DNA of 64,000 bases from Kribbella catacumbae DSM 19601 (GCF_000372465.1 NZ_AQUZ01000023.1:62001-126000), one strand, 5' to 3'. Numbered from the stretch's first letter, positions 1 through 8,036 are shown. The notes: a model not told the origin generated them from the sequence alone. Made by a program: numbers and translations.

Positions 1-319
1 CAGGACCGGCTCCACGACCCAGTTCCTCCGCAAACAAAGCCAATCCCTCGAGCGGTGCGACGCAGCAGGAGGGTGAGTGGGGCTCGGGCAAGCTGGCATC
101 CGTACCTTCGATCACCCCGAAATGGGTTGTCAGTCGCTACCCGTGGTCCTTGACTATCTCGGCATCTGCTGTTTTTTGTCTAGACCACAACGATCCAACC
201 GAATCGGAGACCGTGACCTGGGCAACCAGGCTTAGCGCGTCAGGCCGACTCGCTAGACCGCGCCAGGTCCGGTGACGGTGCGCTGGTCGGCTGCGAAGTG
301 CTGAAGCCCTTCGGGTGTA
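1..319. other. Intergenic stretch, no gene seen
   Basis: No open frame with a plausible start and ribosome binding site was found on either strand. The stretch lies downstream of the minus-strand hydrolase that ends at 320. I recognised no strong hairpin, repeat or tRNA-like fold in it. Confidence 0.5.
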
Positions 320-1171
320 CTAGCTCCGTTGCAGTCGTTCGATCTCGTCACGGCAGATCCGCCATGCGGCGTGGTCAGTGTCGATCAGTTCGAAGTGTCC
401 GGCGTTGGGGAGTTCGGTGAGGGTCACGTTGTCGCCGGCGCGAGTGGCCGCGTCTCGGTAGCGTTGGCTCTGGCCGAGGGGGACGATGCGATCGTGGTCG
501 CCGTGCACCAGTGCAACGGGCACTTTGAGCGGGAGGCGTTCGTAAGGCGACGCGAGCTCGTACCGGGCGCGGTCCGCGGCCGGATCGGCACCCATCAGGG
601 ACTGCACTGCCTGACCGCCGAGGTTCTCGCGAACACCGCCGACGAGGTCGAGGATGCCTGCCTGGGAGACTGCTCCTTTGAGGATGACCTTCGGAGCTGC
701 GCCCGGCGCGGCCGACGGTAGGTTCTGGCGACCTGCCGCCCAGACGGCGAGATGCCCCCCGGCTGAATGGCCGACCGCGACGACCTTCCCGAGGTCGAGC
801 CGCCGCTGGGCTTTGAGCGCATCGATAGCCGTCGCCACATCCTCGAACGTGGCTGGCCAGCCGCCACCGTTGCCGACGCGGCGGTATTCGATCGCGTAGC
901 CGGCGATGCCGTGTGCCGCAAGATCCTTGACCAGCGGTGTGGCCAGCTCCATGCCGTAGCTGCTCGTCCAGAACCCGCCGTGAATCACCACGGCCACCGG
1001 AACGACGCCATCACCTGTTGGCAGGTGAAGCTCCGCCACTTGTGATTCGTCTGCGCCGTACCGGACCCGATGGACCTGATGCATTGCACGGTCAGCTGTA
1101 CGAGCGCAGCCGGTCGTCAGCGCTGCCGCGCTCAGCGCCCAGGTCAGGGCGTGTCGCCGGGTGATCGTCAT
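320..1171 (-). CDS. Alpha/beta hydrolase, probable secreted esterase
   Basis: Alpha/beta-hydrolase of 283 residues, carboxylesterase-like (BD-FAE or Est-like). Visible parts are the oxyanion HGGFW, the nucleophile elbow GHSAGG, the acid Asp in HGDHD and the catalytic His in NAGHFELID. The N-terminus starts MTITRRHALTW, runs through a hydrophobic stretch and reaches a Cys in LTTGC, so a Tat or Sec lipoprotein leader is likely, although the lipobox is weak (T at -3). An in-frame start at 1246 would add 25 residues before the signal, so I chose 1171. No clear Shine-Dalgarno precedes 1171. The substrate is unknown; the gene points away from the fasciclin gene and shares its upstream region. Confidence 0.82.
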   Translation of the reverse strand: MTITRRHALTWALSAAALTTGCARTADRAMHQVHRVRYGADESQVAELHLPTGDGVVPVAVVIHGGFWTSSYGMELATPLVKDLAAHGIAGYAIEYRRVGNGGGWPATFEDVATAIDALKAQRRLDLGKVVAVGHSAGGHLAVWAAGRQNLPSAAPGAAPKVILKGAVSQAGILDLVGGVRENLGGQAVQSLMGADPAADRARYELASPYERLPLKVPVALVHGDHDRIVPLGQSQRYRDAATRAGDNVTLTELPNAGHFELIDTDHAAWRICRDEIERLQRS

Positions 1172-1355
1172 AATCGGTATTCGTTTCCGTGGCCGCGGAG
1201 GATCGGCCACCACCAGCGGCCGCAGCTCCGCCACCTCCACGGTCACTCATCTCGGTCACCTGTCCCCAGCGTGGTGCGGATGTTGGCGGCGTGCGCTGCG
1301 GAGGAACTTCATGTGGGCGGTCAATGGCCTTGCGAATGAACTTTGAAGCTCAGAC

Positions 1356-1382
1356 CTATCCGCCTGGGCGAGGGCTGCGAAG
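1356..1382 (+). promoter_or_regulatory. SigK-like promoter before the fasciclin gene
   Basis: CTATCC at 1356-1361, a 15-nt spacer, then GCGAAG at 1377-1382, about 58 nt before the fasciclin ATG. From memory, mycobacterial SigK promoters read CCATCC, 15-16 nt, CCGAAT. The element also shares ATCCGCCTG and CGAAG at matching positions with the site before the Tat/DUF4331 operon at 8101. Each hexamer has one mismatch to those sites, so this is a candidate only. Confidence 0.5.
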
Positions 1383-1440
1383 TACCGGTGTCAGCTGTGA
1401 GCACTTCTCCGCTCACGGCATTTCCGGAAGAGAGTTCGTC

Positions 1441-2103
1441 ATGTCCAAGACCTCCGTTCGCGTCGGCCTCGCCGCATCCGCGCTGGCCCTGGTTCTCGCC
1501 ACCGCGGCTTGCGGCAGCGACGACAGCAGCTCCAGCGGTTCCCCTTCGACCAGCACCTCCTCGGCGCCGGGCGAGACTCCTAGTACCACCCCGTCGGCCG
1601 ACAACATGTCCGGCCTGGTCGGTCCGGGCTGCGCCGACTACGCCAAGGCCAATCCCACCGGCGCCGGCTCGGTCGACGGCATGGCCGCCGCGCCCCTGGC
1701 CACCGCCGCCTCCGGCAACCCGCTGCTGACCACCCTGGTCGCCGCGGTGTCGGGCAAGCTGAACCCGAAGGTCGACCTGGTCTCGACCCTGAACGGCGGC
1801 GAGTTCACCGTCTTCGCCCCGGTAGACACCGCGTTCGCGAAGATTCCCGCCGCGACCATCAACACCCTGAAGACCGACGACGCGCTGCTCTCCAAGATTC
1901 TGACCTACCACGTGGTCCCGGGCCAGCTGGCGCCGGACGCGGTGGTCGGCAAGCAGACCACCGTCCAGAAGGGCGCCGTCACCGTCACGGGCTCCGGCGA
2001 CAACCTGATGGTCAACAACGCCAAGGTCATCTGCGGCGGCGTCAAGACCGCCAACGCCACGGTCTACCTGATCGATACCGTCCTGATGCCCCCGGCAGCC
2101 TGA
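1441..2103 (+). CDS. mpt83: Fasciclin-domain surface lipoprotein, MPT83/MPT70-like
   Basis: 220-residue lipoprotein. A leader ends at the Cys of LATAACGSD, followed by a Ser/Thr/Pro-rich linker and one fasciclin (FAS1) domain over the last ~140 residues. Family hallmarks are GGEFTVFAPVDTAFAKIP, LTYHVVPGQ, DNLMVNNA, CGGVKTANATVY and LIDTVLMPPA. These match what I recall of mycobacterial MPT83 (lipoprotein) and MPT70 (secreted), surface proteins controlled by SigK. ATG 1441 is chosen because the lipoprotein signal begins there; upstream in-frame starts give no leader. A strong hairpin follows the stop. The nearby RskA and DipZ genes support the SigK-regulon assignment. Confidence 0.9.
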   Translation: MSKTSVRVGLAASALALVLATAACGSDDSSSSGSPSTSTSSAPGETPSTTPSADNMSGLVGPGCADYAKANPTGAGSVDGMAAAPLATAASGNPLLTTLVAAVSGKLNPKVDLVSTLNGGEFTVFAPVDTAFAKIPAATINTLKTDDALLSKILTYHVVPGQLAPDAVVGKQTTVQKGAVTVTGSGDNLMVNNAKVICGGVKTANATVYLIDTVLMPPAA

Positions 2104-2122
2104 CGAACCAGCCGACAGCATG

Positions 2123-2166
2123 GCCTGTGCCATCGAGCTACTCAACTAGTGCTCGGTGGCACAGGC
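2123..2166 (+). terminator. Hairpin terminator after the fasciclin gene
   Basis: Arms of 16 nt (2123-2138 and 2151-2166) pair with one mismatch around a 12-nt loop. The outer ten bases, GCCTGTGCCA and TGGCACAGGC, are a perfect inverted repeat. It starts 20 nt after the fasciclin stop. There is no T tract, which is common for high-GC actinobacteria. Confidence 0.7.
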
Positions 2167-2237
2167 GACGGGCAGTGCGCGGCAGCCTTATCGGGCTGCC
2201 GAGAACTGACATGGCCTAGCAGGGAGGTGGACGGACC

Positions 2238-2981
2238 ATGACCACGACGCCGGATGTCCACACACTCACAGGCCCCTATGTCCTTGACGCACTGCCCGGC
2301 GACGAGCGACTCGAATTCGAGCAGCACGTGGTGGACTGCGCCGCCTGCGGTACCGAGGTGAATGAACTCCGCGAAGCCGCTGTCAAACTCGCCTCGGGAG
2401 TAGCCACCGTTCCACCTTCCCAGCTGAAAGCAAGGGTGCTCGCCGCGGTCAGCCAAGTCCGCCAACACCACCCGATACTTGAGTCTGAGATAGACGGCAT
2501 GGTCGTGGCTCCACGTCGCAGCCTCTGCCGTTGGCCGTCCCTGACCCTGGCCGCTGCCGCGATGGCAGTTGCTCTCGCCGGTGGTATCGCGCTTGACCAG
2601 TACCGCGACAACACAGCGATCAGTCGTCAGAACCATCAGATGGCAGCTGTACTTGCCGAGCCGGACGCACGGACAGTGCACGGAAAAGTGAGTGGCGGCG
2701 GACAGGCCACGGTTGTCGCCTCGACTCGCCGGGACACGGCGGTCGTAGTGTTGAAGGGTTTGCAACCACTCTCATCGAAGCAGACGTATCAACTGTGGCT
2801 CATTGACAGCACGCAGACAGCCCACTCGATCGGCCTTGTCGACGGGCGAACCGCCGGCGAACTGACCAAGGTCATCGCCGGCGGAGTCGCGGGGAAGGTC
2901 GCCTTCGGCCTGACGGTTGAACCCGAAGGCGGATCGGCCAAGCCGACGCATCATCCGGCTGCCCTGATCCCGATGGTCTGA
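2238..2981 (+). CDS. rskA: RskA-family anti-sigma factor (first copy, no adjacent sigma gene)
   Basis: 247-residue membrane anti-sigma-K factor. The cytoplasmic N-terminal zinc-binding anti-sigma domain has H30-x3-C34-x2-C37 (QHVVDCAAC). One membrane segment lies near residues 93-115. The extracytoplasmic RskA domain shows DARTVHGKV, GGGQATVVAS, TYQLWLID, HSIGLVDG and VAFGLTVEPEGGS. It starts at an ATG with an AGGGAGGTGG ribosome site. It is a clear paralogue of the second RskA at 4805, with near-identical N-terminal spacing. Unusually, no sigma gene precedes it; the upstream neighbour is the fasciclin gene. It may hold a SigK-type factor encoded elsewhere, or be left over from a duplicated sigK-rskA pair. 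Confidence 0.88.
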   Translation: MTTTPDVHTLTGPYVLDALPGDERLEFEQHVVDCAACGTEVNELREAAVKLASGVATVPPSQLKARVLAAVSQVRQHHPILESEIDGMVVAPRRSLCRWPSLTLAAAAMAVALAGGIALDQYRDNTAISRQNHQMAAVLAEPDARTVHGKVSGGGQATVVASTRRDTAVVVLKGLQPLSSKQTYQLWLIDSTQTAHSIGLVDGRTAGELTKVIAGGVAGKVAFGLTVEPEGGSAKPTHHPAALIPMV

Positions 2982-3051
2982 TCTGCCGATCTGACCGGCG
3001 ACCGGCTCCGAAGGACCCAGGACCGTGTCGTCGATCGAGAGGCTGGCGCTC

Positions 3052-3170
3052 ATGTATGCACCGGCTCCACTGAAACGTCAGCTGAACCGTTCAGGCCTGC
3101 TGCTTCTCGGACCTGCCTTCGTCGCGGCGGTCGCTACGTCGTACTGATCTTCCTCACGTTCCGCGGCTGA
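3052..3170 (+). pseudogene. mntH: Collapsed mntH (NRAMP) remnant
   Basis: A 31-codon frame from ATG 3052 contains LLLLGPAFVAAVA, which matches the conserved NRAMP start GPAFVAAVAYVDPGN, and then breaks at 3135. In the next frame the bases read YVVLIFLTFRG and stop at 3168-3170, resembling the hydrophobic C-terminal tail of MntH. The simplest reading is an mntH gene that lost its whole middle, leaving only the two ends. The start has a purine-rich ribosome site (GAGAGG). CCGAAGG at 3008-3014 resembles the -10 of the other SigK-like sites, but its -35 is poor. A functional 31-residue peptide is possible but less likely. Confidence 0.5.
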
Positions 3171-3260
3171 GCTCGCGGAAAGAACTTCGCCGCCGATTGA
3201 ACGCGGTAGGAGGCGTTGCCGTACTCACTGGCGTCAATCACCAGACACAAGGAGCTTGTC

Positions 3261-4142
3261 ATGAAGAGATCGTTGGCCGCGGTTGTTGCTGTTGGCACCA
3301 TGATTGTCGCCGGCCTGACCGCGGTTCCGGCCGCTTCGGCGGTGACCAGCGGCACGTCGCCCGACATCTATCTGCTTGATAGCAATGGAACGCTGAGTGT
3401 CAGGGACTCCAGACTTCCCTTGCTCACCGAGCATCGGGTCAAGGTCCGCGGCCTCAAGACACATGACCGACTGGTAGGCGTCGACGTTCGCCCTGCCACC
3501 GGCCAGCTTTACGCGATCGCCAAGTCCGGTCAGCTGTATACGCTCGACGCCAGATCGGGCCGCGCGTCCGCTGTAGGTACTTCCGCGGCCGGCGCGGTGG
3601 GAACCACGGTCGGATTCGACTTCAACCCGACCGTTGATCGGATCCGCCTCGTTACAAGCAGCGGACGCAACCTGCGTCTGCACCCGGACACCGGCGCCGT
3701 CGCTGCTGTTGACGGCACGCTGGCCTATGCGGCGGGCGGCTCCACGCCGCGGGTTGCCGCGGCGGCGTACACGGACAGTTTTGCAGGCGCCACGTCGACC
3801 GGTCTGTATGGCCTCGACGCTCGCCGGGACACCCTGGTCACGCAAGGCACCTTGCCGGGAGCCACTCCGGCCGTGTCACCGAACACCGGCCAGCTCTTCA
3901 CGGTCGGCCGGCTCGGCGTGAACATCTCGGCCGTGAACGGCTTCGACATCTTTGGCAAGGGCCGTCAGGCGGGCTCGTACAACGCGCGCGACTACGACGC
4001 AATCGCAGCTGTGCAAGGCGGGTTCGGGCTGCTTGGGGGCGGATCTGAGCTGGTGCGGGTCGACCTGCGTTCGGGCCGTACGACGCCCCTGCTGGCACTC
4101 GGGCTTGGTGACGTCGTCGGCCTCGCCTACGCCGCTCGCTGA
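3261..4142 (+). CDS. Secreted DUF4394-domain protein
   Basis: 293-residue exported protein with a Sec signal (MKRSLAAVVAVG, cleavage near AASA). Repeating strands such as DIYLLDSNGTL, RLVGVDVRPATGQLYAI, GFDFNPTVDRIRLVT and GLYGLDARRDTLV mark the DUF4394 family, which predicts a beta-propeller. The function of the family is unknown to me. ATG 3261 is supported by AAGGAG 7 nt upstream; an upstream in-frame start at 3216 would bury the signal peptide. A perfect 11-bp terminator hairpin follows immediately. Its position between two RskA genes suggests it belongs to the SigK-like stress group. Confidence 0.85.
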   Translation: MKRSLAAVVAVGTMIVAGLTAVPAASAVTSGTSPDIYLLDSNGTLSVRDSRLPLLTEHRVKVRGLKTHDRLVGVDVRPATGQLYAIAKSGQLYTLDARSGRASAVGTSAAGAVGTTVGFDFNPTVDRIRLVTSSGRNLRLHPDTGAVAAVDGTLAYAAGGSTPRVAAAAYTDSFAGATSTGLYGLDARRDTLVTQGTLPGATPAVSPNTGQLFTVGRLGVNISAVNGFDIFGKGRQAGSYNARDYDAIAAVQGGFGLLGGGSELVRVDLRSGRTTPLLALGLGDVVGLAYAAR

Positions 4143-4148
4143 CCCATC

Positions 4149-4175
4149 GGACCGCCGGGCTCACCCCGGCGGTCC
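4149..4175 (+). terminator. Strong hairpin after the DUF4394 gene
   Basis: GGACCGCCGGG at 4149-4159 pairs perfectly with CCCGGCGGTCC at 4165-4175 around a 5-nt loop. It starts 7 nt after the stop and ends 21 nt before the TTG start of the broken sigma gene, so it would limit read-through into sigma and the second rskA. Confidence 0.75.
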
Positions 4176-4196
4176 ACTTCGCGAGAGGACCAGCCA

Positions 4197-4800
4197 TTGC
4201 CAACACCACGCTCACAGCGCCGTACACACGCCGAGCACGATCTCAGTCGCGATGATGGCATTCGCGCGGCCTACTCCGAGCACGGCGCGGAGCTCTATCG
4301 GTTCGCATTGCGGCAACTCGACGACGAGGGCGCCGCCAGAGACGTAGTACAGGAGACCTTTGTCCGAGCCTGGCGTGCCGCCGATCGTTTTGATCCGTCC
4401 TTGGCGAGTCTGAGGGTCTGGCTGTTCGCCATCGCCCGAAACTTGGTAGTCGGTGACCGGATGGGTCCTGACAATGGCGCACCGGCGGGCGGTCGACCGG
4501 GCTCGCTCAGAGCAAGCCTCCACCAACCGCGACCTTGCCGTCGCCACGCGATCAGCTGAGACTGACTTCGACCAAGTCACCGACACGGTCGTCAATCGGC
4601 TCGAGGCCGAACAGGTTCGCCGCTGTCTGGGCTCCCTGACCGAACTGCAGCGGGAATCGATCACCCTGGCGTACTACGGCGGCTACACCTACCCGGAGGT
4701 CGCCAGCCTGCTGGACGCCAAACTCCCGGCCATCAAGGCTAGGATGCGCGACGGCTTGGTGCGACTGCGCGACTGCCTGGGCATCGCTGGGAAGTGGTGA
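4197..4800 (+). pseudogene. Chimeric, frame-broken ECF sigma factor (SigL-like 5' half, SigK-like 3' half)
   Basis: The 5' frame (TTG 4197) encodes sigma region 2 of a SigL/SigE-like type: AAYSEHGAELYRFALRQL, DVVQETFVRAWRAADRFDP, LRVWLFAIARNLVVGD. It then loses sense and stops at 4559. A second frame entered at GTG 4453 encodes GWVLTMAHRRAVDRARSEQ plus a full region 4 (LTELQRESITLAYYGGYTYPEVASLL), which is typical of SigK. Both segments contain the region 2.3-2.4 helix (WLFAIAR and WVLTMAH), so they are homologous pieces of two different genes joined near 4450, in different frames, with a TAG at 4447 in the second frame. As written no intact sigma protein is made. The normal SigK partner RskA follows 5 nt later. 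Confidence 0.8.
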
Positions 4801-4804
4801 GGAG

Positions 4805-5560
4805 ATGACTGAGGAAATGAGCGAGGACCTCCACACGCTCGCGGCGCCCTATGTGCTCGACGCCCTGCCCGAGGACGACCGCATTATTTTCGAGCAGCAT
4901 CTGGCGTACTGCGCCGCCTGCACTACTGAGGTCACGGAGTTCCGCGAGGCCGCGGTCAAGCTGAGCCACGGCGTCGCCGTGTCGCCTCCGCCGGACCTCA
5001 AGGCCGCGGTGATGGCTTCGATCTCGCAGGTCGAGCAGTTGCCGCCTCTCACTGAAGCGGACGCTCGCCCGGCAGCGTCCGGCGTACCGGCCTCGCGTCC
5101 AGCCTTCAGCCGGCGCTCACTGCTGGCCTTGGCTGCCGCCGCTGTGATCATCGCCGGCGCGGGCGGTGTGGCGATCGACCAATACCGTGAAAACGTCGCG
5201 ACCAAGCGAACGACCGATCGGATCGCCGCAGTCCTGGCCCAGCCCGACGCCCGCACCGTTCGCGGATCCCTGAACGGCGGGGGCCAGGCAACGATGGTCG
5301 CCTCGACGAGCGAGGACGCCGCGATCGTGGTGTTACGAGGCTTGCCGGAGCTGCCGTCTAATCGGACGTATCAGCTGTGGCTGATCGACAACTCCAAGAC
5401 CGCGCATTCCGTTGGGCTCGCCGAGGCGGCCTCCAGTGACCAGACCAAGGTCATCACCGGTGGAGTCGCCGGGAAGGTCGCGTTCGGCGTGACGGTGGAA
5501 CCGGAGGGTGGATCCCAGCAACCCACGATGCCGGCCGAAGTGATCATTCCGATGGCGTGA
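4805..5560 (+). CDS. rskA: RskA-family anti-sigma factor (second copy)
   Basis: 251-residue membrane anti-sigma-K factor. The N-terminal zinc anti-sigma motif is H32-x3-C36-x2-C39 (QHLAYCAAC), a membrane segment lies near residues 103-124 (LLALAAAAVIIAGAGG), and the RskA outer domain ends VAFGVTVEPEGGS. GAGGAG precedes ATG 4805; the internal ATG at 4817 is an alternative. It sits 5 nt after the SigK-like 3' fragment, the usual sigK-rskA arrangement, so this is the original partner of the now broken sigma gene. If sigma is dead, this protein has no local client. It is paralogous to the gene at 2238. Confidence 0.88.
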   Translation: MTEEMSEDLHTLAAPYVLDALPEDDRIIFEQHLAYCAACTTEVTEFREAAVKLSHGVAVSPPPDLKAAVMASISQVEQLPPLTEADARPAASGVPASRPAFSRRSLLALAAAAVIIAGAGGVAIDQYRENVATKRTTDRIAAVLAQPDARTVRGSLNGGGQATMVASTSEDAAIVVLRGLPELPSNRTYQLWLIDNSKTAHSVGLAEAASSDQTKVITGGVAGKVAFGVTVEPEGGSQQPTMPAEVIIPMA

Positions 5561-5574
5561 CGCTGCCTGTGATG

Positions 5575-5613
5575 CCGGTGAGACCGCCGGGAAACCTCAT
5601 CGTGGTCTCCCGG
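5575..5613 (+). terminator. Hairpin after the second rskA
   Basis: CCGGTGAGACC (5575-5585) pairs with GGTCTCCCGG (5604-5613), with one bulged base in the left arm and an 18-nt loop. It lies 15 nt after the rskA stop. Confidence 0.5.
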
Positions 5614-5736
5614 TGATGCGCTGGTGCTGGCTTGAGTTGTACTGTCGCCTTGATCGTTGGTACGCAATCGTTTGAATGTCAACTGCCCTAGACCCCGGTA
5701 CACCTGTGGAGTGGTTCGTCGGGAGGAGTCAGGTTC

Positions 5737-6177
5737 ATGCGGAGGACGAGCGTCCGAAGTTGGCGTCCGGGAACCGACCATCAGCGCGAGGTCCCCAGCG
5801 GCCCGGACCCAGTGGCCGCAGGCATCTGCGATCGGCACGGCGCGGCCCTGTTCTCCCTAGCGGTCGCCATGCTGCACGACCACCAGCGGGCGGAGACGGC
5901 AGTCGTCGATGCGATCTGTGCCGCCTACCGTTCACCTGCGGTGGCAGACGTGCCTGCTGACGATCTGCGGCGTGATCTCGCCTATCGCCTGTACCAGCAC
6001 TGCGAGGGTGCCGCAGCCGTTGAATCAGGCACGCCCAGGGAGCGGCAGTTGGTGGCGATGGCGCTCGTGCGGCAAGGCGGGCTTACCTACCGGCAGGTGG
6101 CCGATCTCCTGAGAGTGTCCGCGTCTGATGTCATAGAACTTCTCGACGCTGGCCTGCGAGGTCAGATCCGCGCTTAG
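5737..6177 (+). CDS. Small sigma-factor-like protein
   Basis: 146-residue protein with a helical stretch resembling ECF region 2.1-2.2 (GAALFSLAVAMLHDHQRAE) and a C-terminal region-4-like helix-turn-helix (RQLVAMALVRQGGLTYRQVADLLRVSASDVIELLDAGL). The promoter-melting and -10-binding part (regions 2.3-2.4) is not recognisable and the protein is shorter than real ECF factors. GGGAGGAG precedes the start. It may be a DNA-binding accessory or a reduced sigma relative that acts with or on the SigK/RskA pair; that role is inferred only from position. It converges on dipZ with 21 nt between the stops. Confidence 0.65.
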   Translation: MRRTSVRSWRPGTDHQREVPSGPDPVAAGICDRHGAALFSLAVAMLHDHQRAETAVVDAICAAYRSPAVADVPADDLRRDLAYRLYQHCEGAAAVESGTPRERQLVAMALVRQGGLTYRQVADLLRVSASDVIELLDAGLRGQIRA

Positions 6178-6198
6178 TGCCTCGTCAAGGGGAGCGGC

Positions 6199-7968
6199 TC
6201 AGCCGAAGCTGAAGGTGAAGGCGGAGATGCCCGGGCTGTAGGTGAGGGTCATCGTCTTGCGTTCCGCGGCTTCCTTGTCGACCAACTGGTAGGCGTTCGG
6301 GGTGCCGCTGATGGTGATGGTCTTGTCGGGTTCGCCTGGGATCGCGACGGTTACGGTGCCCTGACCGGAAAGTACATGGAAAACCTTGGCTGCCTGATAG
6401 TTGAGCCGCGCTTGGGAGTTCTTGGTGGAGGTGACGCTTTGGGTTCCGACTGCCCAGGTTCCGCCGAGGCTGAACGTGTCGTCGGGCTGTGCCGGGTTCA
6501 GGCCGAAGGCAACGGCCTTGTTGGGGGTCAGTTTGCCGAGGGTGCCGTTCAGGTTGGTTGAGCGGGAGTAGCCGAGATAGGTCTCAGGGGTGGTGCCGTC
6601 GGCTCCAATGGTGTCGGCCTCGACGGTGCCGTCGACCGGGTCGGGCAATTTGATCTCGGGGTTGGCCGCGGTCAGGAGTTGCCGGATCTGGTTCTCGGTC
6701 TGGCCGTAGTCGCCTTCGCCGAACTTGATCGACCGGACGGTGCCTTCGGCATCGACCAGGTACTTGGCCGGCCAGTACTGGTTGCGGTAGGCGGTCCAGG
6801 TGGCGAGGTTGTTGTCCTGGCCGACCGGGTAGGTGATCTTCTCCTTACTGATCGCGGACTGGACATTCCCCGCTGACTTCTCGAACGCGAACTCCGGTGA
6901 GTGGATGCCGACGATCTCCAGCCCGAGCGACCTATAGGTCTTGTCCCAGGCGAGCAGGTGTGGAGTCGCGCGCTGGCAGTTGATGCAGGAGTAGGCCCAG
7001 AAGTCGACCAGGACGACCTTCCCCTTCAATCCAGCTATGGTGGCGGGTTGACCATTGGGAGTGTTGAACCACTTCTGAGTTCCACGGAACTCCGGAGCCG
7101 CACCGCACGAGGCGAGTTGGGCCGCGCCCGGCGTGCACTTCGCCAGATCGGTACTGCTGTTGCCGATGGCAGGAGCCAATGCGCCCTGGACCGTCTTGTT
7201 CTCGGCGACCTTCTTTTCCAGGCCGCTGGTGTAGCTGGGCAGGGAGCGCTGGATGGCGTCGGTGACGTTGAACGCGAGCGCGACTGCTAGCAGGATCATG
7301 ACGATGCCACCGCCGATGCGGAACCCGCGAGCGTGATCGCGGTACGCCTTAACCCGCTGAGAGATCCGGGATCCTGCCGAGGCGAAGATCAACAGCGGCA
7401 GCGCCGCGCCTATCGCGAACGACACCGTGAGTACTACGGTGCGCCAGCCGACATTGCCGGTAGCGCCGGCGACGGTGATGGCGGCCAGAACAGGGCCGGC
7501 GCAAGGAACATACAGGGTGCCGAGGCCGAGCCCGAGGACGAAGGCGCCGTTGTTGTTCTTGTTGATCTTGGGGAGCCGGTAAAAGGGCTTCTCGATCAGG
7601 TGGCCGAGCGCGGGGACGATGAGGCCGAGTCCGACCAGGGTGAGAATCACCAGGCCGCCCCAGCGGAGGAAGTCGTCCGGCAGGCCTAGCGCGGACAGAA
7701 TCACTGATCCGGCCAGTGTGAACAGGCTAAAGCTGACGATGATTCCGGCGATGATCTTCAGCGGCCGGAAGTCGCGCGACGGCCGGCCGACCTCGACCTC
7801 TTCGACCAGCAGATCGCCATCAACCTTCGAGGCTCTCCCGCCGGGTCCTGGGCCGGAGGTTTTGCCGGTACTACCGGCAAAGAAAATGATCGGCAACATC
7901 GGCAGGACACAGGGTGAGACCCCGGTGATCAGACCGCCGACCAATCCGATGAAGGCCAGTGTGATCAT
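6199..7968 (-). CDS. dipZ: DipZ-like CcdA/redoxin fusion, thiol-disulfide transporter
   Basis: 589-residue membrane protein. Residues 1 to ~235 form a CcdA/DsbD-like transporter with the paired Cys motifs GVSPCVLPMLP and LYVPCAGPVLAAI. A TlpA/redoxin domain follows with active site SCINC (near residues 325-328), then a C-terminal jelly-roll domain of the DipZ type (about 440-589). The family passes reducing equivalents across the membrane to outside thiols. In M. tuberculosis dipZ lies between mpt83 and mpt70 and is in the SigK regulon, matching the fasciclin neighbour here. ATG 7968 has GGAG 8 nt upstream, and the best SigK-like promoter of the window lies 41 nt before it. Confidence 0.92.
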   Translation of the reverse strand: MITLAFIGLVGGLITGVSPCVLPMLPIIFFAGSTGKTSGPGPGGRASKVDGDLLVEEVEVGRPSRDFRPLKIIAGIIVSFSLFTLAGSVILSALGLPDDFLRWGGLVILTLVGLGLIVPALGHLIEKPFYRLPKINKNNNGAFVLGLGLGTLYVPCAGPVLAAITVAGATGNVGWRTVVLTVSFAIGAALPLLIFASAGSRISQRVKAYRDHARGFRIGGGIVMILLAVALAFNVTDAIQRSLPSYTSGLEKKVAENKTVQGALAPAIGNSSTDLAKCTPGAAQLASCGAAPEFRGTQKWFNTPNGQPATIAGLKGKVVLVDFWAYSCINCQRATPHLLAWDKTYRSLGLEIVGIHSPEFAFEKSAGNVQSAISKEKITYPVGQDNNLATWTAYRNQYWPAKYLVDAEGTVRSIKFGEGDYGQTENQIRQLLTAANPEIKLPDPVDGTVEADTIGADGTTPETYLGYSRSTNLNGTLGKLTPNKAVAFGLNPAQPDDTFSLGGTWAVGTQSVTSTKNSQARLNYQAAKVFHVLSGQGTVTVAIPGEPDKTITISGTPNAYQLVDKEAAERKTMTLTYSPGISAFTFSFG

Positions 7969-8008
7969 CAGGAACGCTCCAAGGCTGTAGCTCGACAGGA
8001 CACTTGTT

Positions 8009-8036
8009 CTTCGGTGCAGCCACGCGTGCTGGATGG
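8009..8036 (-). promoter_or_regulatory. SigK-like promoter of dipZ
   Basis: On the minus strand CCATCC (8036-8031), a 16-nt spacer, then CCGAAG (8014-8009), 41 nt before the dipZ ATG. From memory the mycobacterial SigK consensus is CCATCC and CCGAAT. It is divergent from the equivalent site at 8101. Confidence 0.65.

Noticed and set aside
1321..2145. Long minus-strand frame (274 codons) over the fasciclin gene
   Set aside because: It is a low-complexity Gly/Arg-rich shadow of the fasciclin coding strand with no start signal.
3052..3147. A 31-residue leader peptide controlling the DUF4394 gene
   Set aside because: Its sequence matches the start of NRAMP proteins, so a gene remnant is simpler; no attenuator-like structure was seen after it.
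4440..4560. Programmed frameshift in the sigma gene
   Set aside because: There is no slippery run at the joint, and the two halves belong to different sigma types with a duplicated helix, which frameshifting cannot produce.
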